IMG/VR virus record: IMGVR_UViG_3300015603_000015
Location: 1 to 27,803 of that record
Reading direction: 5' to 3' (one strand)
Source: a virus
DNA length: 27,803 bases
Shown: positions 15,017-22,496 of the stretch, one piece after another
Position numbering within the stretch: the stretch's first letter is position 1
How the letters are laid out: the number at the start of each line of letters is the position of its first letter
Notes under the pieces: generated by a model
Databases searched by the model: none
The model's input: the letters and a program-made list of their open reading frames with translations, nothing else
What the model was told of the DNA's origin: nothing
Made by a program: the position numbers and the translations under genes

Positions 15017-16272
15017 CAGGGGTTACCTTTAATTCTGTTGACATCACTATAAGCATTTGTGGGCCGAGATATCGCAGCGGAGGCAAATGGCCGCGTTTGT
15101 ATCACCGGGTTCGAAGGTGCATGGTATGGAGTGGGAGAAATATGCGCCAATCCGTCTAGGGCGCTCGAACTCACTGATCTAACCGCACTACCCATAATGT
15201 TACCTGTGACATTACCGAGGGCGGCTTGCGTGTTCTTTCCAATTCGTTGGATAATCGGATTATCTGATGCTAATAATGGATTATTTGATTCAATGAAATC
15301 CATTAATGTTGCATTAAATGCAAGTGACGGCAATTCTAAAAATTCACCATGTGAAAACTGTTCTATGGTTGAATTATTGTTCGGTTCGCCACCTGCCAAT
15401 TTCATATTCTGTATTGTATAGTATGCATATTCATACTCGAATGTAAAGGTTAATTCTAATGTCTTGTCGCTGACTGCATAGTTCAATACATCATGCGTGA
15501 AGGCTGATACTCTTGGGTTCACTAATGTTACCTGATTGAATCGGCCACCGTGCACCTGATATATATCGATTGACTGAATAAGATTTCGTATATTTTTTAC
15601 AGTCGGCAAATTGAACCCGAAGTTATGATTGTCTAATGTATTTGTAACAATATTCTGAATTGCACTCTTATCACCATTTGTATTGGTGGCCGAATTGATA
15701 CCGGCTGGAGATTTCCCAGTAAACATACTCTTAATACTAGATGGTAAATTTGCAATCGCAGGATTCACAGTAGGTATTAGATTCTTCACCAACTGCTCAA
15801 CAGACATACTCTTCGCTTTTTTATCCGACTGTTTAGGATCATTCTTCCCAGCTTCATTCCCATCAGCAAAATAGTATCTGTAATACATATCCCAAAACTT
15901 CAATGTCTTGCCATCAGCTACATCGTGAAACACTACTTTTACTGGTTCAAATGCTATCTTAGATTGTGTTATTCTCTTTCTATTATATTGGTTTAATGAT
16001 GCTGTGTCGATCTTCATAGATGGCATTTCAATTGTCTTAACCAGTGGCATAATCTGTGCTAGATCAGCGGTGTTGAAATACTGAGAAATGTAGGTCTTTG
16101 CAGAACCTACATTGTTAAGATTAATGTTAATGTAATATTCAAACGGGAATCTTGGCTGATTCCTGTATAATGATCTCCCATCCTGACTGAAATTATAGGT
16201 AGCGTGCCGGGGATTCTTTTCATAGAAGAACCCCATTCCTGTAAGTGATGTAAATAAGCTTGAAAATGACAT
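15016..16272 (-). CDS. Tail-tube-like / baseplate tube-initiator protein (gp54-like)
   Basis: The 418-residue product has FPFEYYININLNN near residue 42, then LVKTIEMPSMKIDTASLNQYNRKRITQSKIAFEPVKVVFHDVADGKTLKFWDMYYRYYFADGN. The paired 'MPSMKID...NRKR' and 'P..V.FHD..DG..LKFW..YY.YYF' elements are typical of tail-tube-fold proteins. It is twice the length of gp19 and has a long S/A-rich C-terminus, so I suggest a gp54-type tube initiator at the baseplate. A late promoter motif ends only seven bases before the ATG. It follows gp19 after a terminator. The assignment of fold is stronger than the exact gene name. Confidence 0.65.
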   Translation of the reverse strand: MSFSSLFTSLTGMGFFYEKNPRHATYNFSQDGRSLYRNQPRFPFEYYININLNNVGSAKTYISQYFNTADLAQIMPLVKTIEMPSMKIDTASLNQYNRKRITQSKIAFEPVKVVFHDVADGKTLKFWDMYYRYYFADGNEAGKNDPKQSDKKAKSMSVEQLVKNLIPTVNPAIANLPSSIKSMFTGKSPAGINSATNTNGDKSAIQNIVTNTLDNHNFGFNLPTVKNIRNLIQSIDIYQVHGGRFNQVTLVNPRVSAFTHDVLNYAVSDKTLELTFTFEYEYAYYTIQNMKLAGGEPNNNSTIEQFSHGEFLELPSLAFNATLMDFIESNNPLLASDNPIIQRIGKNTQAALGNVTGNIMGSAVRSVSSSALDGLAHISPTPYHAPSNPVIQTRPFASAAISRPTNAYSDVNRIKGNP

Positions 16273-16278
16273 ATATGT

Positions 16279-16286
16279 TATTTATC
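16279..16286 (-). promoter_or_regulatory. Late promoter GATAAATA immediately before the gp54-like ATG
   Basis: The motif ends seven bases upstream of the start codon. By the T4 spacing, transcription would start at about 16273, giving an essentially leaderless mRNA. Confidence 0.6.
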
Positions 16287-16318
16287 TTCTTATTTTTACT
16301 GAATTTGACACATTCGTG

Positions 16319-16350
16319 AAAACACCTTATTGGATACAATAAGGTGTTTT
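16319..16350 (-). terminator. Hairpin terminator after gp19
   Basis: AAAACACCTTATT pairs perfectly with AATAAGGTGTTTT around a six-base loop (13 bp), ending in four T on the minus strand, 22 bases after the gp19 stop. It lies between gp19 and the next late promoter. Confidence 0.78.
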
Positions 16351-16372
16351 ATAATCACTTAACTACCGGAAT

Positions 16373-16999
16373 TTAAGCGAAAGTTGTGCCGCCGCCTGGA
16401 GAAGCGATATTTGGATATGGATTACCACCAACTGTTGTACCTTGATTTGTATTCTGGCCGGCTTGATTTGTTGCGTTATCGAAGCGAATTGTTAATGTAA
16501 CTTCTTGAGGATCACCACTTGCATAATCGCCATCGCCATATGCCGCTGCGTTAATCCAGCAACCATCTAATACCCACGATTCAAGTTCTTCGTTGGTGGT
16601 ACCATCTAACGAATGAATTTCCATTGAGAATTTGTAGTTAATACCGGCTACCGCGCTTGTCTGCTCAAAGTGATTCATTTGTTTCTGGACTTGAGCACCT
16701 ACTGACGAAATTACCGAATTGGTAATATCATCACGCAACTTAATTTCAACCGTTTCGAAACTATGCTTACCTTGAATCCATGCTACTGAGTTATACGAAT
16801 CGAGCTTAACTTCTTCGTATGAAACTTTTGGGCGCGTGCATGTCATTACATTGGCTGTCATTTCTCGCAGACCAGTGTTATCGCCGAAACTGTACCACAT
16901 TACCCTGAAACGATACTTCTGTTTAGGATGTAAGATACCCTGATTGATACCGCCGATTGGGACGCCGAATTTCGATAGTGTTTTGCCTACTTCTGCCAT
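16373..16999 (-). CDS. 19: Tail tube protein gp19
   Basis: The inner tube subunit of the contractile tail. The 208 residues (T4: 163) contain KYRFRVMWYSFGD, TCTRPKVSYEEVKLDSYNSVAWIQGKHSFETVEIKLRDD and the very typical YGDGDYASGDPQEVTLTIRFDNA near the C-terminus. An extra ~30-residue G/N/T/P tail follows. The start has AGGAGAATAAA and a late promoter 29 bases upstream. It is the next structural gene after gp18, as in T4, but with a protease gene between them. Confidence 0.92.
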   Translation of the reverse strand: MAEVGKTLSKFGVPIGGINQGILHPKQKYRFRVMWYSFGDNTGLREMTANVMTCTRPKVSYEEVKLDSYNSVAWIQGKHSFETVEIKLRDDITNSVISSVGAQVQKQMNHFEQTSAVAGINYKFSMEIHSLDGTTNEELESWVLDGCWINAAAYGDGDYASGDPQEVTLTIRFDNATNQAGQNTNQGTTVGGNPYPNIASPGGGTTFA

Positions 17000-17027
17000 T
17001 TTATTCTCCTGCTGTAAAAGCTAATAC

Positions 17028-17035
17028 TATTTATC
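17028..17035 (-). promoter_or_regulatory. Late promoter GATAAATA before gp19
   Basis: Exact motif 29 bases upstream of the gp19 ATG, overlapping the TGA stop of the protease gene (TTTGATAAATAG). gp19 is needed in many copies, so a private promoter makes sense. Confidence 0.72.
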
Positions 17036-17723
17036 AAATCTCCGAAATTTTTTTGCCGGCACTTATTCCTGCAAAATTATTAATAACATAAGATTCCCCT
17101 ATATCTACATTGCAGGAATATGGTATAGCAGCATACCCCTGAAATCCCCATTGTGGACCTAGTGAGTTTGCGATAATCCACGATCCACCGTTTAGGTCAT
17201 CATCATACCCAATAATAGTGGCCGCATGGCCATTTGATTGTTTATTATCACTCCCATTCACTGGTTTATATTTATGCTCTTCGAGTTGACCTTGTAGATC
17301 CCAAAATAACTCTCCAGTTCTTATACCAATTATAATCGGAATAGCTCGACCTAGATAATCCTTATACTCTAACGGTGATATCTCGCTATATGAAAGTGCT
17401 CTATACCTGGCCGCTTCCTCCATAGCCTGTTCGTGAGGCTCTCTGCCTATTCGATAAAAAGTAAGTGACCAATATTTCTCAGGAGGTGCGCCATATCTAT
17501 TCAGTGTCTCTAATGTGTGGCCTAACTCGACGCCTGCCATATTTAACCTACCTTGCATTTTCTGTGTCATGTAATATAGAAAAAGTCTAGATAAATTTAC
17601 ACTATTCCCGACACATGCCATAGTTATTTCGGCGGCCAGTAGAGTCGCGCAGGCAGTGCAACATGGAATATTCTCCTGAGGTTGCAGGTAATCTATATAC
17701 TTTCTTAATGAGGTAGATGCCAT
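17034..17723 (-). CDS. Papain-like (C1-type) cysteine protease
   Basis: I start at ATG 17723 (229 residues); the longer frame begins inside the terminator palindrome. The papain catalytic set is complete: Gln16 six residues before Cys22 in QENIPCCTACA (papain Q19...C25), His166 in NGHAATIIGYDDD (papain H159), and Asn186 in SWIIANSLGPQWGFQGYAAI (papain N175, the NSWG...WG..GY motif). There is no signal peptide or obvious propeptide. It sits between gp18 and gp19 with its own terminator before it, a promoter variant, and a late promoter at its end. Late expression could mean virion maturation or a host target; the T4 prohead protease gp21 is an unrelated serine enzyme. The substrate is unknown. 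Confidence 0.85.
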   Translation of the reverse strand: MASTSLRKYIDYLQPQENIPCCTACATLLAAEITMACVGNSVNLSRLFLYYMTQKMQGRLNMAGVELGHTLETLNRYGAPPEKYWSLTFYRIGREPHEQAMEEAARYRALSYSEISPLEYKDYLGRAIPIIIGIRTGELFWDLQGQLEEHKYKPVNGSDNKQSNGHAATIIGYDDDLNGGSWIIANSLGPQWGFQGYAAIPYSCNVDIGESYVINNFAGISAGKKISEI

Positions 17724-17730
17724 ATCAGAA

Positions 17731-17738
17731 TATTTACC
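17731..17738 (-). promoter_or_regulatory. Variant late promoter GGTAAATA before the protease
   Basis: One base differs from GATAAATA. It lies between the palindromic terminator and the protease ATG, with seven bases to the start codon, so initiation at the T4 spacing would leave a two-base leader. Confidence 0.45.
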
Positions 17739-17740
17739 TA

Positions 17741-17770
17741 AAAGAATGCCGGCCCGGGCCGGCATTCTTT
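17741..17770 (-). terminator. Perfect 30-base palindrome, terminator after gp18
   Basis: AAAGAATGCCGGCC is followed by its exact reverse complement around a central CCCGGG core, giving a 13-bp stem with a four-base loop, ending in a TTTT run on the minus strand. It lies 14 bases after the gp18 stop. GC-rich stem with flanking A and T is typical of a factor-independent terminator; because it is symmetric it could work in both directions. Confidence 0.85.
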
Positions 17771-17783
17771 GTCTAGTCTAGAC

Positions 17784-20700
17784 TTAAGGTGTTGTTAAAC
17801 TTGCACCTGTGTTCTTAATTCTGATAGGAATGTAAATAAACTCAATTGCCTTAACTGGTTGAATTGCAATGTCAATCCAAAGTTCATTTCTATCAATGCG
17901 AGCTGGGGTGTTATTGCTAAGGTCGCAAACAACTAAGAAGTCGTATAGACCACGCAATGTAATAAGTTCGGATAAGAATCTATTAAATGCATCTAATACC
18001 GCCTTACGAGTTGTTGTATCGTTCGGTTCAAACAAGAATGGCTGTGCAAGCATATTCAACTGGTAGCGCAAGTAGTTTTCTAAACGAACCACGTTGATAC
18101 GGTCAGTTGCACTTGCATAAGGTTGACGTGTCTTCTGGCCAAATATAACAATGCCACCCTGCGGCATAACGCGGATTGGATTAATACCGTTCTGGTACAA
18201 GATATCACGTTGACCTTCATTCAGCTTAACTGTAACAAATTGACCTTGAGCGTTAACATACCCAACTGCTGCCGCATTATTAACGATACCACGTTGTAAA
18301 CCTGCTGGAGCAAACCATGGGTAAGCAACCTGATCGTTATACGCAATAGTGCGTAAGGCCATGTGCGATGGTGGAACAACAACGTCAGTACCATCAACGT
18401 TTGTACTCAATCCGCTCGGATACCATGCAGAGAAGTATTTACTTGCTGATACAAGGCCGTCGGCACCATTGCCAAAAGCATTGGCGTGGTCAGTTGCCCA
18501 GTTTTGTAATGATGTGCCGGTTGCAGCTAGTGTAAACGGTGTATCACCTACAATAAATGCTGTATCCTTGCGATCATCGTTCAATACAAGCATCTCGTCA
18601 ATTGCTTCAACAAAGCCTGGAGCAGCAATAAGATTGAAGTACAAGTCTTCTGCGCGAATGTCTTCGTTAGAAATAACCGCCGACTGAATTGCTCTAACTA
18701 TGACTATCTGCTGTGCTGCGGTACCCATGTACGGCGCACCGCCCGGGTTATTACCCGATGTCGAAGACCAACGTCCGGTTGAACTGCTATGTGTATTATC
18801 TGCTGATGCTGTCACATCATTGAATACGTATGGTGATTGCCATACTTTAACGTTATTTGTTGAATAACGTGTATTCCATAACATAAATCCCTTCGGATAT
18901 AAGTCAGCATCTGGAGCATCTGGATCTAAGTCTGGATTGCCATCACCACCGTTGTTCTCACCTGCGCCACCCTGTGTATATAGAGGGTTAGAACGTGCAT
19001 CCTGGAAAAGAATACCGTGATTTGTAGTCTGGTCTGCATTATCCACAAGTACCCAGGCGCTACCGTTCCAGTAGTGAATTACTGGGTATGGTGATACATC
19101 AGTATCTACCCAGATATCGTTTATAACTAGCGATGGCGCAGGAACATTGTCTTGCGGATCACCGGACTGTGAGAACACAGTTGGGTCGCCTGCTGTTGGC
19201 GCTGCATCTACAAAGGTAAATCCTTCGAGGTTAGCATTTTGCCAGCTGCCTGCACCATCAGCGATAAGAATATCAACTGTTGATTCGCCGGCGCCATTTA
19301 CACCAACTTCGCCGTTAAACCAGAGTTGGCCATTTGTTGGGCCTCGTGCCGGAACAGTTGCTGAGCCAACAACATTGGTCAACGGTGCCCAGGCACCGGA
19401 CGTATTCATTCTGAATTCTAGTGATCTTGCTGCCCCTTCTGCCACCGGCATGATATATATCTGCCCTGCAGAACCGGCTGCATTTGAGCTGTAATAAGCA
19501 TCTGCTGCGGCATCATTAACTAGGACTGGTGCTTCAACTTGCACAAATGCTCCCACAGATGCTTCCATCTTGCGTAGAACAAGATTTGCACCTTGTGCTG
19601 CTGAGCTTGTTTTAACCCAATATTCCTGAACTGTTGATGCTACTGCTAAATTGGGCCATATAGACTGGATTGTCATATCAAACCCTGCTGTAACAACCGC
19701 TGAACTCCCGCTGCCGGTGCTAATTGATAGAACCGGAACAACGAAACCGCCGGCCTGTAGACCGGACCCGGCCGGGTTAGATAGAACACCAAGATCAGCA
19801 GGTAATGCACTTAATTGATCACCGACTACATATCCAGTACCTGCAGCGACTAATGTTATTGTGGTAACATTTGTAGCTCCATTAACAATAATATCAGCTG
19901 TTGCGCCAACGCCGTGACCACCAACTAGTGGAACAGATGTATATGTGCCAGGTAGATAATTTAATCCAGTGTACCCCGGACCGGATGTTGCAACAATCGC
20001 GCCAAATGTAGCAATTGGGCCGCTTGCCACTATTGCATTACTGACTGAGTCTACAACGATATCGAATCCGCTGCCACCGGCGCCGCCTAGGTCGGCATCT
20101 GACGCTGATAAGTGATCGCCAGCTGTATAACCGGTACCTGGGCTAGTAATAAGAACTGCTGGGTCGTTAATCACACCACCAACATTTGTGGCACTATTAA
20201 TATTAATGGTTGCTCTTGCACCTGTACCTGTACCACCAGTTAGTGGCACATTTTCATAGATGTTTGGTAGATAGCTACCACCTGGGGTAAGTGTACCAAG
20301 TGTTGCGATACCGCCAGCAAATGTAATACTACCACCAGTCAGTGGTACTGAAGGAATCGCCGAAACTGTGAATGTTGTTGAACTAGTAACTTCTGTAATC
20401 ACGGTATTTAACGCAAATGCTCCTGTACCAGCTGATACAGTTGGGACCATCCCGGCCGCTAACCCGTCAGTTGAGTCAACAGTAACAATATTACCGGACG
20501 AACTTGCAGTGGCTGTTGAAGTATATGCTGTAGCACCTATTTGGCTCCACTCACTATTAACCATTACCCAGTATGATAATGTACCTAATGCTGTTTGAAA
20601 TACTACTGCATGATTGCCATCAACCCCATCAGCGCTCGATGGTGTATTATTTGTACCTGTCGCAAAGTCATATACAAAATTCGGTGTTACTGCTGCCCAT

Positions 20701-21179
20701 GTTTCGTTTGGAGATCTTCCCGAACGGGTGAATAATCCATATGATGAGCCGCTGGATGATTGGTCAAACCAGTACGTACCGATCGCTGCCGGGCTTGTTG
20801 GCTCAATTGGCGTTGCTTCTAATTGTGCTGTGTCGACGTCTGCGCGAACAACTCGGCATAGATTAGAAATACCTAAATATGAGTACGCGGCAAGCAAACC
20901 ATATTCGTTTAATGGATATCCATTTAACGATGTTCCACTAACCGAATAAAATACTGGGTCTCCAAATGTGGATACCAGATCTCGTTGAGACGTAATAGAC
21001 CATACCTGACCTGCATTTGCTTTGGTTGTGCCTGGGGCCACTACTCCGGAACTCGTTGGGTCTAACTTATCTTGTTGTGTAGCAATAAAAATAAGTGGTA
21101 CGGTACCTGGTCCGGCACCAACATTGATGCTCTGATCGATAACCGAAACACTTACGCCTGGGGATACTAGAACTGCCAT
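17784..21179 (-). CDS. 18: Tail sheath protein gp18, greatly enlarged
   Basis: The contractile sheath subunit. N-terminal residues 1-118 (VLVSPGVSVSVIDQS, FGDP, EYGLLAAYSYLGISNLCRVVRADVD) and C-terminal residues ~820-1131 (QGGIVIFGQKTRQ, INVVRLENYLRYQLNMLAQPFLFEPND, GLYDFLVVCD, RNELWIDIAIQPVKAIEFIYIPI) are clear gp18 signatures; the C-terminal part makes the conserved core. The length, 1131 residues, compares with 659 in T4. The extra material lies in the middle, including two tandem G/T/V-rich domains at ~290-490. Expression is from a late promoter 40 bases upstream with AGGAGTTAAATAT before the ATG. A perfect-palindrome terminator follows. Confidence 0.95.
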   Translation of the reverse strand: MAVLVSPGVSVSVIDQSINVGAGPGTVPLIFIATQQDKLDPTSSGVVAPGTTKANAGQVWSITSQRDLVSTFGDPVFYSVSGTSLNGYPLNEYGLLAAYSYLGISNLCRVVRADVDTAQLEATPIEPTSPAAIGTYWFDQSSSGSSYGLFTRSGRSPNETWAAVTPNFVYDFATGTNNTPSSADGVDGNHAVVFQTALGTLSYWVMVNSEWSQIGATAYTSTATASSSGNIVTVDSTDGLAAGMVPTVSAGTGAFALNTVITEVTSSTTFTVSAIPSVPLTGGSITFAGGIATLGTLTPGGSYLPNIYENVPLTGGTGTGARATININSATNVGGVINDPAVLITSPGTGYTAGDHLSASDADLGGAGGSGFDIVVDSVSNAIVASGPIATFGAIVATSGPGYTGLNYLPGTYTSVPLVGGHGVGATADIIVNGATNVTTITLVAAGTGYVVGDQLSALPADLGVLSNPAGSGLQAGGFVVPVLSISTGSGSSAVVTAGFDMTIQSIWPNLAVASTVQEYWVKTSSAAQGANLVLRKMEASVGAFVQVEAPVLVNDAAADAYYSSNAAGSAGQIYIMPVAEGAARSLEFRMNTSGAWAPLTNVVGSATVPARGPTNGQLWFNGEVGVNGAGESTVDILIADGAGSWQNANLEGFTFVDAAPTAGDPTVFSQSGDPQDNVPAPSLVINDIWVDTDVSPYPVIHYWNGSAWVLVDNADQTTNHGILFQDARSNPLYTQGGAGENNGGDGNPDLDPDAPDADLYPKGFMLWNTRYSTNNVKVWQSPYVFNDVTASADNTHSSSTGRWSSTSGNNPGGAPYMGTAAQQIVIVRAIQSAVISNEDIRAEDLYFNLIAAPGFVEAIDEMLVLNDDRKDTAFIVGDTPFTLAATGTSLQNWATDHANAFGNGADGLVSASKYFSAWYPSGLSTNVDGTDVVVPPSHMALRTIAYNDQVAYPWFAPAGLQRGIVNNAAAVGYVNAQGQFVTVKLNEGQRDILYQNGINPIRVMPQGGIVIFGQKTRQPYASATDRINVVRLENYLRYQLNMLAQPFLFEPNDTTTRKAVLDAFNRFLSELITLRGLYDFLVVCDLSNNTPARIDRNELWIDIAIQPVKAIEFIYIPIRIKNTGASLTTP
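19719..20312 (-). repeat. Two tandem domains inside gp18
   Basis: Residues ~290-382 and ~390-487 share an ordered set of motifs: Y/G-LP-x-Y/T-x-x-VPL-x-GG, G-x-GA-x-A-x-I-x-x-N, ATNV, GTGY-x-x-GD-x-LSA and a D/ADLG ending, followed by a G/F-rich strand. They read as duplicated beta-rich decoration domains, of a kind seen in phage fibres and surface-exposed virion proteins. Confidence 0.7.
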
Positions 21180-21218
21180 ATATTTAACTCCTATGAAGAT
21201 ATTGCTTCTTGTTGCTAG

Positions 21219-21226
21219 TATTTATC
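21219..21226 (-). promoter_or_regulatory. Late promoter GATAAATA before gp18
   Basis: Exact motif in the context CCTTCTTGATAAATACTA, 40 bases upstream of the gp18 ATG. The same CCTTCTTGATAAATA context recurs at 25944-25951. Confidence 0.75.
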
Positions 21227-21265
21227 AAGAAGGCCGCTAAACATACAGCAAACGAAACACCAATT

Positions 21266-21898
21266 TTATAATATATCAGCCAATACCGTGTTTACCTGAT
21301 CTTCAAGAGAGTTGATGGTGCTATCGTTATTTAGCTCATAGTCAATCTTTGACCCAACCCACGCCCACTCACTTAGGTGCGCCCCGGCATACGTCTTTGC
21401 CATTACATCTTTAGCAATGGAATTACCCTTATTTGCTAGAATGGCTGTCTCATACCAGACTGGCGCAGGACCACGATTAACCTTCATCAGTATACCCTTC
21501 TGTTCCTGAATAAATTTAATCTCATTCGGAAACCTGACATCGCTGATAACAACATTCTGGTCGGGATTCTTACGAATTCTGTTTCGAAGAGTCAAGAACC
21601 ACATATCTTGATGAAAATTATTACGCATGACATCAGTCCCTATTACCTGCAGGGCAAGCCGTGGGCTGAAATTAGGCATATTAAGTTGTTCTGCCCACCA
21701 AGGATCAACAATTTCTCGCCATTCACGAGATTCTTTTGTATCACCTTCGAGCATATGACGCGGCCAGTCAAATATCACCGCGCAGGCATCTTTTAATCCG
21801 GCAGCGAAACTATCCTGTCTGAAATTATATCCAGCAACAAGTTGCGATGCAACCGTACCTTTTCCACTGTTAATAAAACCTAACAAACCAACAATCAT
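21266..21898 (-). CDS. 1: Deoxynucleoside monophosphate kinase, gp1-like
   Basis: Phosphorylates dNMPs (in T4, dTMP, dGMP and hydroxymethyl-dCMP) to feed phage DNA synthesis. The 210-residue product has Walker A GFINSGKGT (7-15), an LKDACAVIFDW segment as in gp1, and the shared core LALQVIGTDVMRNNFHQDMWF, then NVVISDVRFPNEIKFI, with a C-terminal TINSLEDQVNTVL helix. T4 gp1 is slightly longer (241). The ATG follows AGGGG with six bases of spacing, but that ribosome-binding site is in the 3' arm of a hairpin. It lies between the small cassette and gp18. Confidence 0.85.
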   Translation of the reverse strand: MIVGLLGFINSGKGTVASQLVAGYNFRQDSFAAGLKDACAVIFDWPRHMLEGDTKESREWREIVDPWWAEQLNMPNFSPRLALQVIGTDVMRNNFHQDMWFLTLRNRIRKNPDQNVVISDVRFPNEIKFIQEQKGILMKVNRGPAPVWYETAILANKGNSIAKDVMAKTYAGAHLSEWAWVGSKIDYELNNDSTINSLEDQVNTVLADIL

Positions 21899-21904
21899 AA
21901 GAAA

Positions 21905-21960
21905 CCCCTAAGTTAAAGTCTACGTAGTTATTGTTTAGTTATACGTAGGCAGCTTAGGGG
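21905..21960 (-). promoter_or_regulatory. Hairpin sequestering the dNMP kinase Shine-Dalgarno
   Basis: On the minus strand CCCCTAAG (21960-21953) pairs with CTTAGGGG (21912-21905) and CTACGTA with TACGTAG inside it. The AGGGG ribosome-binding site is thus paired in long transcripts. The loop contains TATAACTA (21943-21936), one base from the T4 late promoter TATAAATA; a transcript begun there would lack both 5' arms and free the site. The structure could also act as a terminator, though only TTT follows. Confidence 0.55.
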
Positions 21961-21973
21961 CTAAATGATTTTG

Positions 21974-22267
21974 TTAGGGAATCTGTTTCTTAATCTTGTT
22001 TAATTCGACGATAATATTATTTGCTTCTAGTTTTAATTGATCAATATCTGAATCGGGATCGAAGTCATAATTCAGGAAAGGTTTCATTTCTGTCTCTAAT
22101 AAGTTTATATTCCCCAATAACGGTCTATGTCGATTAGGGCCCACTCTCTTCTTTAGAAAGAATTCATGAGAGTCTTTGATAAACTTAAAATCATCTATAA
22201 ATTTAATTCTCATATTCCTTAAATTTATAATTATCTGATTACTAGATAATATTTCATCTAGTCTCAT
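21974..22267 (-). CDS. MRLDEI-leader small protein, paralog of 4872-5144
   Basis: A 97-residue protein starting MRLDEILSS, with ATG overlapping the stop of the small upstream gene (CCATGAG). It shares the MRL-x-EI leader, NRHRPLLG, FLNYDFDPDSD and a final IK-containing helix with its paralog near uvsX. Basic patches (KFIDDFKFIKDSHEFFLKKR) suggest nucleic-acid or protein binding, but this is only composition. Function unknown. Confidence 0.75.
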   Translation of the reverse strand: MRLDEILSSNQIIINLRNMRIKFIDDFKFIKDSHEFFLKKRVGPNRHRPLLGNINLLETEMKPFLNYDFDPDSDIDQLKLEANNIIVELNKIKKQIP

Positions 22268-22434
22268 GGTTCAGGTTTTCCATTTTTTATCCATTCAACC
22301 ACATCCGGATTTTCTCTTTTCATCTTCTCTAGGTGATTATGCAAATTCTTAGTTATACCTTGTATAAATGCAACCTGTTCGTCTATACTCGGCCGAACTT
22401 TAGGTGGATTGCTTAGTTCATCTAATTTTTTCAT
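22264..22434 (-). CDS. Small charged protein, paralog of 5131-5298
   Basis: A 56-residue frame starting MKKLDELSNPPKVRPS at ATG 22434 with AAGGAATAAT upstream and ending in overlap with the next ATG. The same N-terminal LDEL-x-NPPK and almost the same length as the product of 5131-5298 show common descent. The rest is a helical, charged segment ending EWIKNGKPEP. Function unknown. Confidence 0.72.
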   Translation of the reverse strand: MKKLDELSNPPKVRPSIDEQVAFIQGITKNLHNHLEKMKRENPDVVEWIKNGKPEP

Positions 22435-22496
22435 ATTATTCCTTAGTTAATCCACTATTGTATCACTAACCTATAATAAATTGCTTTATTACCGAT

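Noticed and set aside
17724-17765. Extension of the protease to an upstream start (MPARAGILLGK...)
   Set aside because: The added codons lie in the terminator palindrome and have no ribosome-binding site; ATG 17723 fits the papain N-terminus better.
19719-20312. Repeats in gp18 as possible CRISPR or DNA-level tandem array
   Set aside because: The similarity is at the protein level between ~95-residue domains, with no short identical repeats and spacers.
22435-22496. Sigma-70-like promoter (GATACAAT) before the MKKLDEL gene
   Set aside because: No -35 box at acceptable spacing could be found by eye.
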